A stretch of DNA of 64,000 nt from Mycobacterium sp. Aquia_216 (GCF_026723865.1 NZ_CP113529.1:248001-312000); one strand, 5' to 3'. Positions 25,471 to 35,581 are shown, numbered from the stretch's first letter. Notes: a model not told the origin generated them from the sequence alone. Translations and numbers: made by a program.

Positions 25471-27017
25471 GGGGTGTCCACCGCTTCGAGATCAGGGGTT
25501 CGCAAAGTCATCGGTTCCGACGATACGTATCTATTCTCGGCGCGGAACAGCTCCACCTCCACCGAATGCACGTGAGGGCCGGCCGCCACATCCACCGTCG
25601 CGGGGCCCGTCTGAGTGATCAATACGTTGGCGGTCCCTCGATAGGGCTCACCCGGCCCTCCGACAGAAATCAGGGTGTTCGGCCGCGGCGCCGGCGACAT
25701 GCTGCCGTCCACAATGCTGACCGTGGTGCCGGACACCGGCTTCGGCTGGTCGGTGACGACGATTTCCGGCATCCGAACGCTGGCCCACCGCTGCATGTTT
25801 CGAGTGTGCACCGTAATCCGCTCGCCGGCGCCGGCCAGGCGGATGATGAAACGCTTGGCCAACGCGTCCTCTGCGGCGATGTGCACCCGGCTGAACTCTC
25901 CGGCGTCGTCGAGCGGCAGCATCATCCGGTTCCCACCGGCGACCTTGCCCAGCAGCACACCCGACGGTCCGATCGGAATGACGAGCGGACCGTGCAGCAC
26001 CCCACGGCGGATGCCGCGCAGCGCCGGCAGCGGACCACACAGGCTGGCGGCGACCGCCTGTGCCTGCTCACCGTGCAGGGTTCGCAATCGCATACTCAAC
26101 GACGCCGTCGGTGGTTGGGCGCTGCGCACGGTGACGGTTGCCGTGGCCGTGCCAGGTGCTGTTTTGGAGCCGAAAAGCGTGACGTTCTGCACGATCCCGT
26201 CGACGCGCGCCGACCATGCTTCCGCCAGCTTCTCCGACGTGATGTCGCCGGGGCGATACCAGTAGGTGGTCAACCAACCGTTGTCGCCGCGCACCGATCG
26301 CCACCGCCGATTGAGGACATCCAGCGCTGAGCGGCCCAACCGCCGCTCCATCTCGACGATGTCGGTGGCCGTCGCGACCTTGGCGCGAATACCGTGCTGG
26401 CGCATGGCCGCACTGATTCGCTGGGCGGCCGCGAGCGTCGCGGTGCCGACCGAAGTACGCCCGCGCAGCGCCTCGGCATTGTCCAGAGCCGAAATGCGTA
26501 CGATGAGCCAGGTTTCGCGCTGGCCCGCATAGGGTGGCGTGCCGATCAACGTGTCGTACACCCGCGAGTAGTCACCGGTGCTGCGCCGGCGCGCCCCCGC
26601 GGTGACGACGCTCAGGGAATGCAGGGTGAGCCCCAGGCTCTGGTGCAGCAGTGGCAACAGCTCGGTCACGTCGAACGAGTTGCCGGTGTAGGTCGCGGTC
26701 GACCCGGTGAACAACGTTGGCGTATGGGCCTTCCCGAGCAGCTGGACCGCGGCCACCGCGACGCCGTCCTGGTACCGGATGCCGCCGCCGGCGCGGTCGT
26801 TGGCCACCGTGAGCGGCTCGGTCCACCACATCGGCCGACGGCGCCGCAACCACAGCATCAGCCAGGACCACACCGGCTGGCCCCGCCAGCGGATCACGCC
26901 GACGGCGACTCCGATCACCAAACCCGCTGCCGCACCCGGGTATCCAGCAACCGCCCAGCCGAGTACAGCGGCGGCAAAGATGGCGACGATGATCGTCAGC
27001 TTCGTGGCGGCAGTCAT
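25467..27017 (-). CDS. eccE2: ESX-2 membrane component EccE2
   Basis: A 516-aa member of the EccE family (537 in H37Rv). Two hydrophobic segments open the protein (LTIIVAIFAAAVLGWAVAG; AAGLVIGVAVGVIRW), followed by WTEPLTVANDRAGGGIRYQDGVAVAAVQLLG and a long soluble domain. Both ends overlap the neighbouring mycP2 and eccA2 by four bases (ATGA), so this is one coupled operon. Without EccB2 and EccC2 at the locus it is unclear whether a complete ESX-2 complex can form. Confidence 0.92.
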   Translation of the reverse strand: MTAATKLTIIVAIFAAAVLGWAVAGYPGAAAGLVIGVAVGVIRWRGQPVWSWLMLWLRRRRPMWWTEPLTVANDRAGGGIRYQDGVAVAAVQLLGKAHTPTLFTGSTATYTGNSFDVTELLPLLHQSLGLTLHSLSVVTAGARRRSTGDYSRVYDTLIGTPPYAGQRETWLIVRISALDNAEALRGRTSVGTATLAAAQRISAAMRQHGIRAKVATATDIVEMERRLGRSALDVLNRRWRSVRGDNGWLTTYWYRPGDITSEKLAEAWSARVDGIVQNVTLFGSKTAPGTATATVTVRSAQPPTASLSMRLRTLHGEQAQAVAASLCGPLPALRGIRRGVLHGPLVIPIGPSGVLLGKVAGGNRMMLPLDDAGEFSRVHIAAEDALAKRFIIRLAGAGERITVHTRNMQRWASVRMPEIVVTDQPKPVSGTTVSIVDGSMSPAPRPNTLISVGGPGEPYRGTANVLITQTGPATVDVAAGPHVHSVEVELFRAENRYVSSEPMTLRTPDLEAVDTP

Positions 27018-28675
27018 CGCTCGCGCCGTGCTCGCACGATCAACGACACCACCGCGATAGCGGCCGCCACCACGCCGGCGAAGACCAGCGCCACGTCGCG
27101 GGCGCGGTGATCCGGTGGCGGTGGCGGCGGTGCCGGGTGGATGATGCGACTGGCAGCGGCCGGTGGAAGTCGTTCCCCCGCAGGCACATCGAAGGTCAGT
27201 GCGGCCACCGGATCGACCACGCCGTAACCAACCTGGTTGTCGACTCCGCGCGGTGGATTGTGTGCCGTCTGCAGAATCCTGTTGATGATCTGGTGCGCGG
27301 ACAGTGCCGGATATTTGGCTCGCACCAACGCGGCCACCCCACTGACATATGCCGCGGAAAAGCTGGTGCCCCAGAACGGCATGTTCTTCTCACCCGGCCG
27401 GATCGGCGGGTAGGCGTTCGCCGGTCCGCCACTCTCCGGCGACAACCCGATGATCCCGACACCCGGGGCAGCTGCGGCCACCCAGGGTCCGGCCAGGCTC
27501 TTGCTGATCGGTGCGCCGGTGTTGTCGACCGCACCGACCGACAACACATAGTCGGAGAACCAGGACGGTGACGACACCGTCTTGACTTGGTGCCAGTCGC
27601 GCGGATCGGACGCGTTCAGCGGGTCGAACGACGGGTTTTGGGCGCAGCCGTCTTCGCTGTCATTGCCGGCGGCGGCGACGATGACGGCGTCCTTCACCGT
27701 AGCGGCATACCAGACGGCAGCGCCGATGGCGCCCTGGTCCAGCGGGTCGGCGGCCGAAACACATGCTGTCACACTGATATTGATCACCTTGGCGCCCATG
27801 TTCGCGGCATGCACGATGGCGCTGGCGAGCGTGGCGATGGTGCCGGCCTTCTTACGCCCCTCGAAGTCGCCGCCGCCGGGATTCACCGGTTCGAAGGCCC
27901 GCGAGGACTGGCGGATGGAAATGACGACCGCGTGCGGCGCGACACCGGCGACCCCGTCGGGCGCGCCGGGGGGCGGTGCTGGCACCTCCGGATCGTCAGG
28001 CTGGCCGGGCGCGGGATCGCCCGGCCCATTCGACGGCACGTCGGGTGGGGGCGGTGGTGGCGGCGCCGCGGGCACGGTTTGGGTGATCGTCACCGGCGAG
28101 GGTGGTGGCGGAGGTGCGGGCGGCGGCGGTGGCCCGCCGGGTGGCGGTGCTCCCGCATCGGACGGCGGTGGGCCCGCCGGCGGTGGAAAGGCCGGAACGG
28201 CCGGCATCGGCGCGGGCATCGGAGTGCCTTGCGGCGCAGCGCCAATCACCGAACCCACAATGGTTCCGTGCGCGTCGCAGTCGGACAGGCCGTCGCCGCC
28301 CATGATGTAATCGCCGCCCGCGACCACCGGCAGCCGCCGACTGGGATTGATGCCGGTGTCGATCACCGCTACCGGCACCCCGTTGCCGGTGGAGAACTGC
28401 CAGGCCTTGCTGACGTTCAGCATCGTGAACCCGGGCGCGGGCAGGGCCACGTTCGGATCGACGACGGTGATCGTTCGTGCGCATGCGAAACTCTGCCGCA
28501 TCGGCTGGTCGGAGGCCGGCTTGCCATCGGCCGGGACCCGGCCGGGATCTACCACCGGCGGCGGAATCGCTTGCGCTGCGGGAAGGCCCGCAATCAACGC
28601 AACCAGCAGACTCGTCAACGCCGTTGCGGCGACCCGCTGGGTCAATGCGCGAGCGGTGAGCGCCATCCGGTTCAT
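27014..28675 (-). CDS. mycP2: Mycosin MycP2, ESX-2 subtilisin-like protease
   Basis: A 553-aa mycosin (550 in H37Rv) with a signal sequence (ALTSLLVALIAGLPAAQA), catalytic D106 (AVIDTGIN), H136 (CDAHGT), an oxyanion AAGNDSED and the serine in GTSFSAAYVSG. A Pro-rich loop of about 90 residues is inserted after the catalytic histidine, a feature also of MycP2 in M. tuberculosis. A C-terminal membrane helix (VALVFAGVVAAAIAVVSLIV) ends it. The ATG at 28675 overlaps the eccD2 stop as ATGA, which decides the start against the long upstream open frame. Confidence 0.94.
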   Translation of the reverse strand: MNRMALTARALTQRVAATALTSLLVALIAGLPAAQAIPPPVVDPGRVPADGKPASDQPMRQSFACARTITVVDPNVALPAPGFTMLNVSKAWQFSTGNGVPVAVIDTGINPSRRLPVVAGGDYIMGGDGLSDCDAHGTIVGSVIGAAPQGTPMPAPMPAVPAFPPPAGPPPSDAGAPPPGGPPPPPAPPPPPSPVTITQTVPAAPPPPPPPDVPSNGPGDPAPGQPDDPEVPAPPPGAPDGVAGVAPHAVVISIRQSSRAFEPVNPGGGDFEGRKKAGTIATLASAIVHAANMGAKVINISVTACVSAADPLDQGAIGAAVWYAATVKDAVIVAAAGNDSEDGCAQNPSFDPLNASDPRDWHQVKTVSSPSWFSDYVLSVGAVDNTGAPISKSLAGPWVAAAAPGVGIIGLSPESGGPANAYPPIRPGEKNMPFWGTSFSAAYVSGVAALVRAKYPALSAHQIINRILQTAHNPPRGVDNQVGYGVVDPVAALTFDVPAGERLPPAAASRIIHPAPPPPPPDHRARDVALVFAGVVAAAIAVVSLIVRARRER

Positions 28676-30165
28676 CGCATGCGCACCCAGGTGAACAATC
28701 CGCCGATCCATGCGGCCAGCGGCAGGGCCGCGATGATCGCTGCTATTTCCACCCATTCGGCGGTCATCCGCACCAGCGGGGTGAACCTCGTAATCGGCAC
28801 CAGCAGAGCGGCCAGCAGACCTGCGCCGCCGAAGCCGGCCAGTACCAGCGCTCCCCATAGCACCCCGTAGCCCGACGAAGCGGGCACGTGCACAACATAT
28901 TTGACGACACCCACGCACAACGCCGCGGCGGCGCCGCAGACCAATGCGATCGCTTGCCGTTTGTCGGCGAACGCCCGCCCACGACTGATGAAGATCACCA
29001 CAAACAGCCCGGCCAGCACCGCGGCCGCCGTGCTCCGGTCGTGGCCCGGCATCAGGGTGGCCCACACCGCGACGGGAAGTGACAGCCCGGCCCCGACGCA
29101 GATTCCGGTCAGGACGTTGTTGGCGTGGACCGCCGCGAGCGCGATCTGCGCACCGCGCGGCGTGGTGTCGGAATTTGCTTCCTCCTCGGCGCCCTCATCG
29201 ACGGGCGACACCGCGTCGGCCGGTAGACCCGCGCTGCGCCGGAACAGATCGCGCCCGGTGATCGACCCGAAGTACGGCGGCCGGATCCGCGCGACCCACA
29301 GCGCGATCGTCGGGGCCATGGTCAGCAGCAGTAGCAGTGCGACGAGCGTGCACATGCCCAGCCATTGCGCGGGCGCCGGCCACCACATCCGGGCGGCGGC
29401 GACCGCGCCACCGAGTCCCAATACGGTCACCACGGTCGCTGCCACATTGGCGTGGCGCCCTGTCGCAGAAGTGATTCCGCAGGTGAGTACCGCGCCGGCC
29501 AAGGCGGCGATGAAGGCGTGCGCGGCCCCCAGGGGCCCGGGCGCACCGCCCGCAAGGCTCACCGTGAGCAACGGCAACGCGGTCCAGCCGAGCCCGTCGA
29601 CCATGTCGGCGCGACCCGGCCACCAACGCCACACCGCGGCGGCGCCGCCGGCGATCAGGAGGCCGGCCACGCCGGTCACGATGGTGGGCATCAGGGAGTC
29701 GGTCGAGAAACGTTGGCGCACAGCCAGTCCCAGCAGGGTCAGCGAGACCAACGCCAGAATCACCAGCGCGGTGTGCGCGGCGGTTTGCAAGGTCACCGGC
29801 TCGAACAACGCCTTGCCCACCCGGGCCAGACCGGTGGACAACGACTCGTACTGCGGCTCGAACGATTCACCTGCGACCGCGGGAACCAGGGTCAGCGTGG
29901 CGCCGTCCTCGACGCCGAGTTCGTCGAAGGTCTTGGTGACATCCAGCCGAACACCGTTGGCCTTCTGCAGTTCGTATCCGATACCGGACTCGAGCCCGGT
30001 GAAGCCCCGGCGCTTGAGTTCCTCGTTGAGCAGCTCAACGACATTGTCGATGAAAGCCTCAATCGGCACCGAGGCCGGATACACCTGCGAAACGAGGTGT
30101 TCTCCACATACGACTGCGACCGCACAACGGGCTGGAAACGAAACCTTACCCACGTACGGGGTCAT
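28672..30165 (-). CDS. eccD2: ESX-2 membrane channel component EccD2
   Basis: A 497-aa EccD protein (509 in H37Rv). The ubiquitin-like N-domain covers about residues 1-100 (CAVAVVCGEHLVSQVYPASVPIEAFID; LDVTKTFDELGVEDGATLTLVP). About eleven hydrophobic segments follow and the protein ends AAWIGGLFTWVRMR. The start overlaps the stop of the upstream MinD-like gene by one base, and the end overlaps mycP2. Confidence 0.93.
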   Translation of the reverse strand: MTPYVGKVSFPARCAVAVVCGEHLVSQVYPASVPIEAFIDNVVELLNEELKRRGFTGLESGIGYELQKANGVRLDVTKTFDELGVEDGATLTLVPAVAGESFEPQYESLSTGLARVGKALFEPVTLQTAAHTALVILALVSLTLLGLAVRQRFSTDSLMPTIVTGVAGLLIAGGAAAVWRWWPGRADMVDGLGWTALPLLTVSLAGGAPGPLGAAHAFIAALAGAVLTCGITSATGRHANVAATVVTVLGLGGAVAAARMWWPAPAQWLGMCTLVALLLLLTMAPTIALWVARIRPPYFGSITGRDLFRRSAGLPADAVSPVDEGAEEEANSDTTPRGAQIALAAVHANNVLTGICVGAGLSLPVAVWATLMPGHDRSTAAAVLAGLFVVIFISRGRAFADKRQAIALVCGAAAALCVGVVKYVVHVPASSGYGVLWGALVLAGFGGAGLLAALLVPITRFTPLVRMTAEWVEIAAIIAALPLAAWIGGLFTWVRMR

Positions 30166-31193
30166 TAGCGCGGCCTGTCCGCATCTGGAATGTATTTGTC
30201 GGCCAATGCCGCGGTGATTTCGAAGAGGCGCAGGCGAGTTTTCTTCTTCAACTCATGCCGGGTGTCGATGATCCCGCCTTTTGCGAGGTAGGGGTCGTAC
30301 GGCATGAACTCGACAGTCGCACCCGATTGTGCGAATCGCTCGGTGAGATAAGTTCGTGCCTCCGCATCGTATTTATCGCGGCTATCGTTCAGGATGACCA
30401 TGCTGCGAGACACCAATTCGTGGTAACCCATCGATCGCAGCAGGTCGATCGCGCGGGTCACCGGCAACGAGGTGTCGGCCGTCAGGCCGGAAACGAACAC
30501 CAACGTGTCGCACGCGTCGAGCACGGCCTTCATCACCGGGTGCTCAAGGTCGTCGGAGGTATCGACCACGATCACGGTGTGGGTGCGGCGCAGCCGCGAC
30601 AGCACCCCGGAGAACATCGACGCAACCAGCGGCCGCGGCTGGTCCGATGCCCGGTTTCCGGCCAGCACGTCAAGACCAAGGCTGTTCTGCCCCAAGTGTT
30701 CTCGGATGTCGGCGTAGCCCTGGACATCGGTATCGTTGAGCACCGCCGCATAGTCGCCCGGCGGGGATTCGTCGATCCGCCCGGCCAGCGTGCCGAAACC
30801 AGGGGCGGCGTCGATCGCGACGACGTTCTCGGGCCGGCATTCCCGGAACACCGCACCGATGCAGGCGGTCATCGTGGTCTTGCCGACACCGCCCTTGCCC
30901 GAAATGACCCCGACGACGTATTGCTTACGGATGTGGCGCCGGATGCGCTCCTGCAATTCCCGATAATGTCTTTCTGACGGCGATTCGCCGAAATTAATGG
31001 CGTGGCCGGTAACCGTGTACAGGAATTTACGCCAGCCGCCGCCCGGCGGAATTTTTCGCGGGGCGACCATGTCGGAAATGCGTAGTGTTCCGGATACCGA
31101 ATCTTGATTCTGGTAGTGCGGGGCGGGAGCTTCTCGCCGAGTCGGTCCGCCCTGTTCCGGAGAATTGGATGAGCCCGTCCACGGATTTGTCAC
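30165..31193 (-). CDS. MinD/ParA-like ATPase of the ESX-2 locus (Rv3888c family)
   Basis: A 342-aa protein matching Rv3888c in position and length (341 in H37Rv). After a polar N-terminus come WRKFLYTVTGHAINFGESP and a ParA/MinD-type Walker A SGKGGVGKTT at 98-107, VAIDAAPGFG, and VIVVDTSDDLEHPVMKAVL. It is the ESX-2 counterpart of EspI and shares the RKxRLRLFEITAALADKY-like tail. Role unknown; regulation of the secretion complex is inferred from the EspI parallel. Confidence 0.88.
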   Translation of the reverse strand: MTNPWTGSSNSPEQGGPTRREAPAPHYQNQDSVSGTLRISDMVAPRKIPPGGGWRKFLYTVTGHAINFGESPSERHYRELQERIRRHIRKQYVVGVISGKGGVGKTTMTACIGAVFRECRPENVVAIDAAPGFGTLAGRIDESPPGDYAAVLNDTDVQGYADIREHLGQNSLGLDVLAGNRASDQPRPLVASMFSGVLSRLRRTHTVIVVDTSDDLEHPVMKAVLDACDTLVFVSGLTADTSLPVTRAIDLLRSMGYHELVSRSMVILNDSRDKYDAEARTYLTERFAQSGATVEFMPYDPYLAKGGIIDTRHELKKKTRLRLFEITAALADKYIPDADRPR

Positions 31194-31228
31194 GATGCCG
31201 ATGCTATCATTTTCGCACTACCTTTCGA

Positions 31229-32062
31229 CTACACGACTTTTCGGTAGGAAAACCATTCCTGGTCTGCGGGTAGCCGCCGCACCATCTGGTTGATCGCCGA
31301 ACCGATGTTCGTCTTGGTCCCCGGGGCGACGATCATCCATTTCTTGCCGGCGGAAGGGACGTGTTCGGCGACCAGGCGTCCTTCCGGCGTATCGATGATC
31401 GTCACCGCGCCGTGGTCGATGTGGGTCCGGGTGGGCTGGCCGTTGTCCACCCCGGACTGGATCGCGATGATCGAGGCCTGGGCCGATCGGTCGGGATCGT
31501 TGGCCAGTTTCAGCATGTGCACCTGATCGGCATCGAGTCCTTGCTTGCCCAGGAATTCGTGCAGAGCTTTCAGATCGGTGGCGGCCGCACGCATGGCATC
31601 CGCGTCCAGTGTGACGGGACGCAACGGCGCGGGATCGCTTGCGCCGCATAACCGTTCGATCTGGGCGTTGATCACCGAGCTGGCCGCGCCCTCGCTGCTC
31701 GAGATTCCCACTCCGCCGATCCGGACCAGGTCTCCGGATCGTTCGATCGCGACCCACCACTGCGCGAACCGGGCCAGCATGGCCCGCGCCGGTTCACCGT
31801 TCTCGGCCAAGCGGAAGTGGATCATCAGCCCTACGTCTCGGCGGGATAGCACCGTCAGCCACTCGACGATCGCGCCGTCGACGGAGTCCGTTTCGTCGAT
31901 CGCCCCGGCGGCCCGTAGTTCGACCGTCACCGGATGTGCCAGCGCCTTGTGCTTGGGCTCAACGCTGGGCAAATGTGGCCGCAGCCCCATTTCGGGAGCC
32001 AGGACCTCGATGCCGGTGAGTACCTGAAGGACCCACAAGCCATCCAATGAGGTGGTCAACAC
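31229..32062 (-). CDS. espG2: EspG2, ESX-2 PE/PPE chaperone
   Basis: EspG proteins bind the tip of the PPE partner in PE-PPE dimers and keep them soluble before export. The 277-aa product (276 in H37Rv) starts MLTTSLDGLWVLQVLTGIEVLAPE and shows the family features RRDVGLMIHFRL, WWVAIERSGDLVRIGGVG and a C-terminal NIGSAINQMVRRLP. Here it has no PPE69/PE36 clients at the locus, so it is either an orphan or serves genes elsewhere. Confidence 0.92.
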   Translation of the reverse strand: MLTTSLDGLWVLQVLTGIEVLAPEMGLRPHLPSVEPKHKALAHPVTVELRAAGAIDETDSVDGAIVEWLTVLSRRDVGLMIHFRLAENGEPARAMLARFAQWWVAIERSGDLVRIGGVGISSSEGAASSVINAQIERLCGASDPAPLRPVTLDADAMRAAATDLKALHEFLGKQGLDADQVHMLKLANDPDRSAQASIIAIQSGVDNGQPTRTHIDHGAVTIIDTPEGRLVAEHVPSAGKKWMIVAPGTKTNIGSAINQMVRRLPADQEWFSYRKVV

Positions 32063-32121
32063 GGTCTTCCCTTAAAGCCAAGTGCGGGGCGCACGCTCGC
32101 GTGCGCCCCGCCAAACTGCGA

Positions 32122-32412
32122 CTAGACGAAGAAGGTACCTATGTTCTGGTCAGTCGTTAGTACGTTGTCGTGCACCGTGTTCACTGTGTGTCCATGCAGG
32201 CTGACCGTCTGAATCATGTCCTGCAGCCCGTGCAGCATTTGCTGTTGGGCGTCGAAGAATGCCGTAGCGCCGTGGCCCTGAAAGAACTCGGTCAACGACT
32301 GGGTGATGTGGAGAACGTCATCGTGAATTTCCATCAGCTGCGCCGCTTGAGTTGCGATGTCACCGGTGAGGCCGCTGACCGCTGCGTGGTTGTAAGTGAT
32401 CTGGTCTGACAT
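32122..32412 (-). CDS. esxC: EsxC, ESX-2 WXG100-family protein
   Basis: A 96-aa small helical protein (95 in H37Rv; Rv3890c). The start MSDQITYN and FFQGHGATAFFDAQQQMLHGLQDMIQTV match the family; the usual W-x-G turn is F-Q-G-H-G here, as in M. tuberculosis (FAGHG). It is the expected heterodimer partner of the upstream esxD product. Confidence 0.93.
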   Translation of the reverse strand: MSDQITYNHAAVSGLTGDIATQAAQLMEIHDDVLHITQSLTEFFQGHGATAFFDAQQQMLHGLQDMIQTVSLHGHTVNTVHDNVLTTDQNIGTFFV

Positions 32413-32465
32413 GTTGATTGTTCCTTAACGAATAAATCTGTGGGATGGAATGGGTGGCACGCCGA

Positions 32466-32795
32466 CTAGGTCGACTGGACGCCGCCGCCGCCGAAAACGC
32501 CATTGAGGCTGTGGGCCGAATCCGCTTCGTGGTGTTCCATCAGCGTCGCCGTCTGGCCCAGACCGTGCGCCAACCGGTTGCCGCCGGTCATGATCTGCTG
32601 CAGGTCATGCTGAATTTGGCCAGCCGTGTTCAGCGACGTCGACCCGGCCTGACCTGTCCACCCGGCGGCACTGACGATGTTCTCGTGGCCGCTCAGGTAT
32701 TGATTGGCGATTGCGGCCGCCTCTTGCAATCGCGCTTCGATGCGTTGCTGTGAACTGCGGAGCAGTTCGGGCGTGACAACGATTGAGCTTGGCAT
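32466..32795 (-). CDS. esxD: EsxD, ESX-2 WXG100-family protein
   Basis: A 109-aa protein (107 in H37Rv; Rv3891c) with the turn GWTGQAG near residue 45, LTGGxRLAxGL-like MTGGNRLAHGLGQ and the tail LMEHHEADS. The Tyr of the export motif is replaced (HHEAD), as also in the H37Rv protein (GHEAD). It is now the first ESX gene of the operon in transcription order; upstream, PPE69, PE36, eccC2 and eccB2 are missing and a different gene follows after 141 bases. Confidence 0.9.
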   Translation of the reverse strand: MPSSIVVTPELLRSSQQRIEARLQEAAAIANQYLSGHENIVSAAGWTGQAGSTSLNTAGQIQHDLQQIMTGGNRLAHGLGQTATLMEHHEADSAHSLNGVFGGGGVQST

Positions 32796-32936
32796 GTTTT
32801 CCCCTTCGATTTCCCTAGGCTCCCCGACCTGGATATGGGTAAGAGTGTAGACAGGGATCGGGGTCTGTCACTTCAGTTGTTTTGCCTGCTGCACAGGCCT
32901 TGATCTACCCATTGCCGAATCGCGCAAAACACCTTG

Positions 32937-33443
32937 TCAAAGGCCGCTGGCGCCGTCAGCCGAGCCGTCACCGTCGGTGTCGGACAATCGAACGTCCCAG
33001 CGGCCGTCGCCGTCGGTGTCCACATAGCCGGTCAGGCCGCCCTCTTCTGCGCACAGCACCCGGTCGGCGACTCCGTTGCCGTCGACGTCCACCAGTCGAT
33101 CATCCGGCTGGCCGCGGCCGTCGAAGTCGACTAACGGGCCGCCGGTGTGCTCGGCACCGTCGAGCCCGTACCAGCGCAGTCCCCCGGCCCGGTCGGCGGC
33201 TACCGCCCAGGTCCCTGACCCGTCGTCGGTGAAGTACGCCTCGGGCGTGCCGTCGTTGTCGAGGTCGAGCACGGCGTGATCGGCGAACCCGTCGCCGTCG
33301 AAGTCGCCGAGTGCATCGTCACGCATTCCGTCGTGATCGAAATCGAGCCCGATCGATTCGAGGCGGCCGTCGTGGTCGAGATCAAGGTCAGGTTGGCCGT
33401 GCCAGATGGCCGCGCCGTCGTCAGAGCCGATGCAGTAGTCCAT
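32937..33443 (-). CDS. Small acidic protein with DxDGDG-type repeats
   Basis: A 168-aa protein made almost wholly of Asp-rich repeats such as DLDHDGR, DFDHDGM, DFDGDGF, DLDNDGT, DVDGNGV, DTDGDGR and DTDGDGS. These resemble calcium-binding loops of EF-hand, dockerin or thrombospondin-type-3 proteins. MDYCIGSDDG opens it after GGAAAGG, which favours the ATG at 33443 over one at 33515 that would overlap the kinase gene. No signal peptide is evident. It may correspond to the N-terminal part of the Rv3896c group, but I cannot verify this; a catalytic C-terminal domain is not present. Confidence 0.6.
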   Translation of the reverse strand: MDYCIGSDDGAAIWHGQPDLDLDHDGRLESIGLDFDHDGMRDDALGDFDGDGFADHAVLDLDNDGTPEAYFTDDGSGTWAVAADRAGGLRWYGLDGAEHTGGPLVDFDGRGQPDDRLVDVDGNGVADRVLCAEEGGLTGYVDTDGDGRWDVRLSDTDGDGSADGASGL

Positions 33444-33493
33444 GACCTTTCCGACGCGGCCCCACCGCGGCGGGTTCCGCCGCCCGTGCCGAA

Positions 33494-35581
33494 TCAGCCC
33501 GGTGCGCGAAACCAAACCGGCGGATCTTTGGTCAGGTCGACATGGCTGTCTTGGACGCGCATGGCATCCCGATAAGTCGTCGGTTTGGAGTACTGCATCA
33601 ACTCGGCCTTGTAGTTGAAGGTTCCAGAGAGATGAACTGTCAGGGCGTTGGGGTCCAAGTCGTAAGTCACGTCTTGGGTGTTTTCGAGAGTCTCAAGTTT
33701 CACACTGTCAGGGTCCACTCCGGGGGGTGGGGCCGGTTGAGGTGGGCACCCGTCTTTGGGGCAACACTCCGGCGGCTTGGCTACCCCTTTGAAGCAGTAG
33801 CGGAGTTCTGTGTCGACGGCCGCCAGGGAGGCCTGGCGCCCAGCATCATTGAGTGCGACGGTCGGTTGGAGACTCGGCCGATTGGTCGCGGGGGCAGTAA
33901 GCGCCTCGAGCAGCACCGCTTTCGATGGTGCGGTGATATCGATGTAGCGATTGACCGATCCGGCCTGAATGACACCGGGAAAAACCGAAATTGGACTGGC
34001 GCCGTGCGTCCCCACTCCATACACCGCAAGGGTTTTCATTGCTTCGTCCGCATTGGGCGGTTTGTCGATAGCGATGGCGGCCGTGGTGGCATCGAGCTTC
34101 CACTGACCATCTTTTTTGTGTGCCCAGATCACTACCTGGGTGGGCGTGACGCCGAATTTCGCGGCCAGGACGAGACGCTGGGCGTCGGGTGGGGTGGTCG
34201 GCTCCTGCGTCGGGTCGTTGGTGACCTTGATGTCGGTGATAGGTGTGGTGGCGAGCTGTGCCCGCAGCACCTTGTCGGTGAGCAACTCGGGTGTCGCCTG
34301 CTGGTCTGGCCCCAGCGACAGCGCGGTGCGGGCATCACCGACCGCGAGCGCCTCCAAGTAATGCTGCCCGGCCAGCCTGGCGGCCTCCCGATCTTGCTCG
34401 GCCCGCTTCGTGGCGTCGCCGCTCATGATTTTGCTTGTCGCAACGATCCCCACCGCTGCGACCAAGGCCAGTATCGCGAGCAGTGAAAGGCTCAGTAGCA
34501 CAACGCGTTTGCGGCTGCGCGGTGGATTGGTACCGACATTCGGCCAGGGCGGTGCGCTCCGCGGGGGCGGTGGCATCGGTGGACCCGGGTATCCGGTGGA
34601 GGCGGGCGGTCGGTACCCACTGCGGGGCGGCGCGATTGGGCGGATGGCCTCGGTAGCGGCCGCGGCGACTGGCACGGTTTGTTCGGATGCCAGGAGCGGG
34701 CGCGGCTGGGTGAAGGGTGGCGTGCGCCCGGGGTCGACGTTCGGCAGGTGCTCGGTCAGCGCGGTCGCGAAATCGCTACAGCGGTCGTACCGCTCGGCCG
34801 GATTCTTGGCCAGCGCCCGCGCGAGGACCGGATTGGCGCTGGCCAGATCGGGCCGCAACCCACCCAATAGCGGCGCCGGCAACGTGAGGTGAGCGTTGAT
34901 CACCGCCACCGGGCTGACATGAGGAAACAGCTTGGCCCCGGTGAGCAAATAGTAGGCGGTCGCTGCCAGCGCGTACTGGTCCGCGCGCCCGTCCAGCGGC
35001 CGGCCGGACAACTGTTCGGGGGCACAGTAATAGACGGTGCCCACCGTCATATTGGTCGCGGTCAGACCGGTTGCGTCATCAACGGGGCGGGCAATGCCAA
35101 AGTCACACAACAGGATTCGCGGCGGGCTGCCGTCATCGGGACGACTGATCATGATATTGCCCGGTTTGACGTCCCGGTGCAGCATCCCGCGGTGATGCGC
35201 ATGATCCAGCGCGGCGCCGACGGCGGTTACGATCGCCGCCACTTTCTCGGCCGGCATGCCGCCGGGGTAGTCCTGGTCCATCAGCGCGCCCACATCAAGA
35301 CCGTCGACGTAGTCCATGGCGATCCACAGCTGGCCTTCGAACTCGCCACGATCCTGCACGCCGACGATGTGTGGGTGCCACAGCCCGGCGGCCAGTTCGG
35401 CCTCGCGGTTAAATCGTTGCTGGTAATCGGGATCCGCCGACACCTCTGCAGCCAATATCTTCAAGGCCTCGAAGCGGGGTAGCCGCGGGTGACGCACCAA
35501 GTACACCTCACCCATACCGCCAGCGCCCAAAAGTTGCACCACGGTGTATCCCGCGAACTGCGCCCCTTCGCTTAACGGCAT
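33494..35581 (-). CDS. PknF-like receptor Ser/Thr protein kinase 1
   Basis: A 695-aa transmembrane kinase. The kinase domain (about 12-275) has the glycine loop GAGGMGEVY (19-27), catalytic lysine K41 (ALKIL), HRDVKPGN at 135-142, DFG at 160-162 and APE at 187-189, all intact. The juxtamembrane part is Pro-rich, one membrane helix follows ([21 protein letters not shown], near 370-395), and the extracellular domain has several cysteines (CCPKDGC) and ends [15 protein letters not shown]. Nearest in style to mycobacterial PknF. It is followed by the DxDGDG gene and preceded by a paralogous kinase. Ligand and targets unknown. Confidence 0.9.
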   Translation of the reverse strand: MPLSEGAQFAGYTVVQLLGAGGMGEVYLVRHPRLPRFEALKILAAEVSADPDYQQRFNREAELAAGLWHPHIVGVQDRGEFEGQLWIAMDYVDGLDVGALMDQDYPGGMPAEKVAAIVTAVGAALDHAHHRGMLHRDVKPGNIMISRPDDGSPPRILLCDFGIARPVDDATGLTATNMTVGTVYYCAPEQLSGRPLDGRADQYALAATAYYLLTGAKLFPHVSPVAVINAHLTLPAPLLGGLRPDLASANPVLARALAKNPAERYDRCSDFATALTEHLPNVDPGRTPPFTQPRPLLASEQTVPVAAAATEAIRPIAPPRSGYRPPASTGYPGPPMPPPPRSAPPWPNVGTNPPRSRKRVVLLSLSLLAILALVAAVGIVATSKIMSGDATKRAEQDREAARLAGQHYLEALAVGDARTALSLGPDQQATPELLTDKVLRAQLATTPITDIKVTNDPTQEPTTPPDAQRLVLAAKFGVTPTQVVIWAHKKDGQWKLDATTAAIAIDKPPNADEAMKTLAVYGVGTHGASPISVFPGVIQAGSVNRYIDITAPSKAVLLEALTAPATNRPSLQPTVALNDAGRQASLAAVDTELRYCFKGVAKPPECCPKDGCPPQPAPPPGVDPDSVKLETLENTQDVTYDLDPNALTVHLSGTFNYKAELMQYSKPTTYRDAMRVQDSHVDLTKDPPVWFRAPG

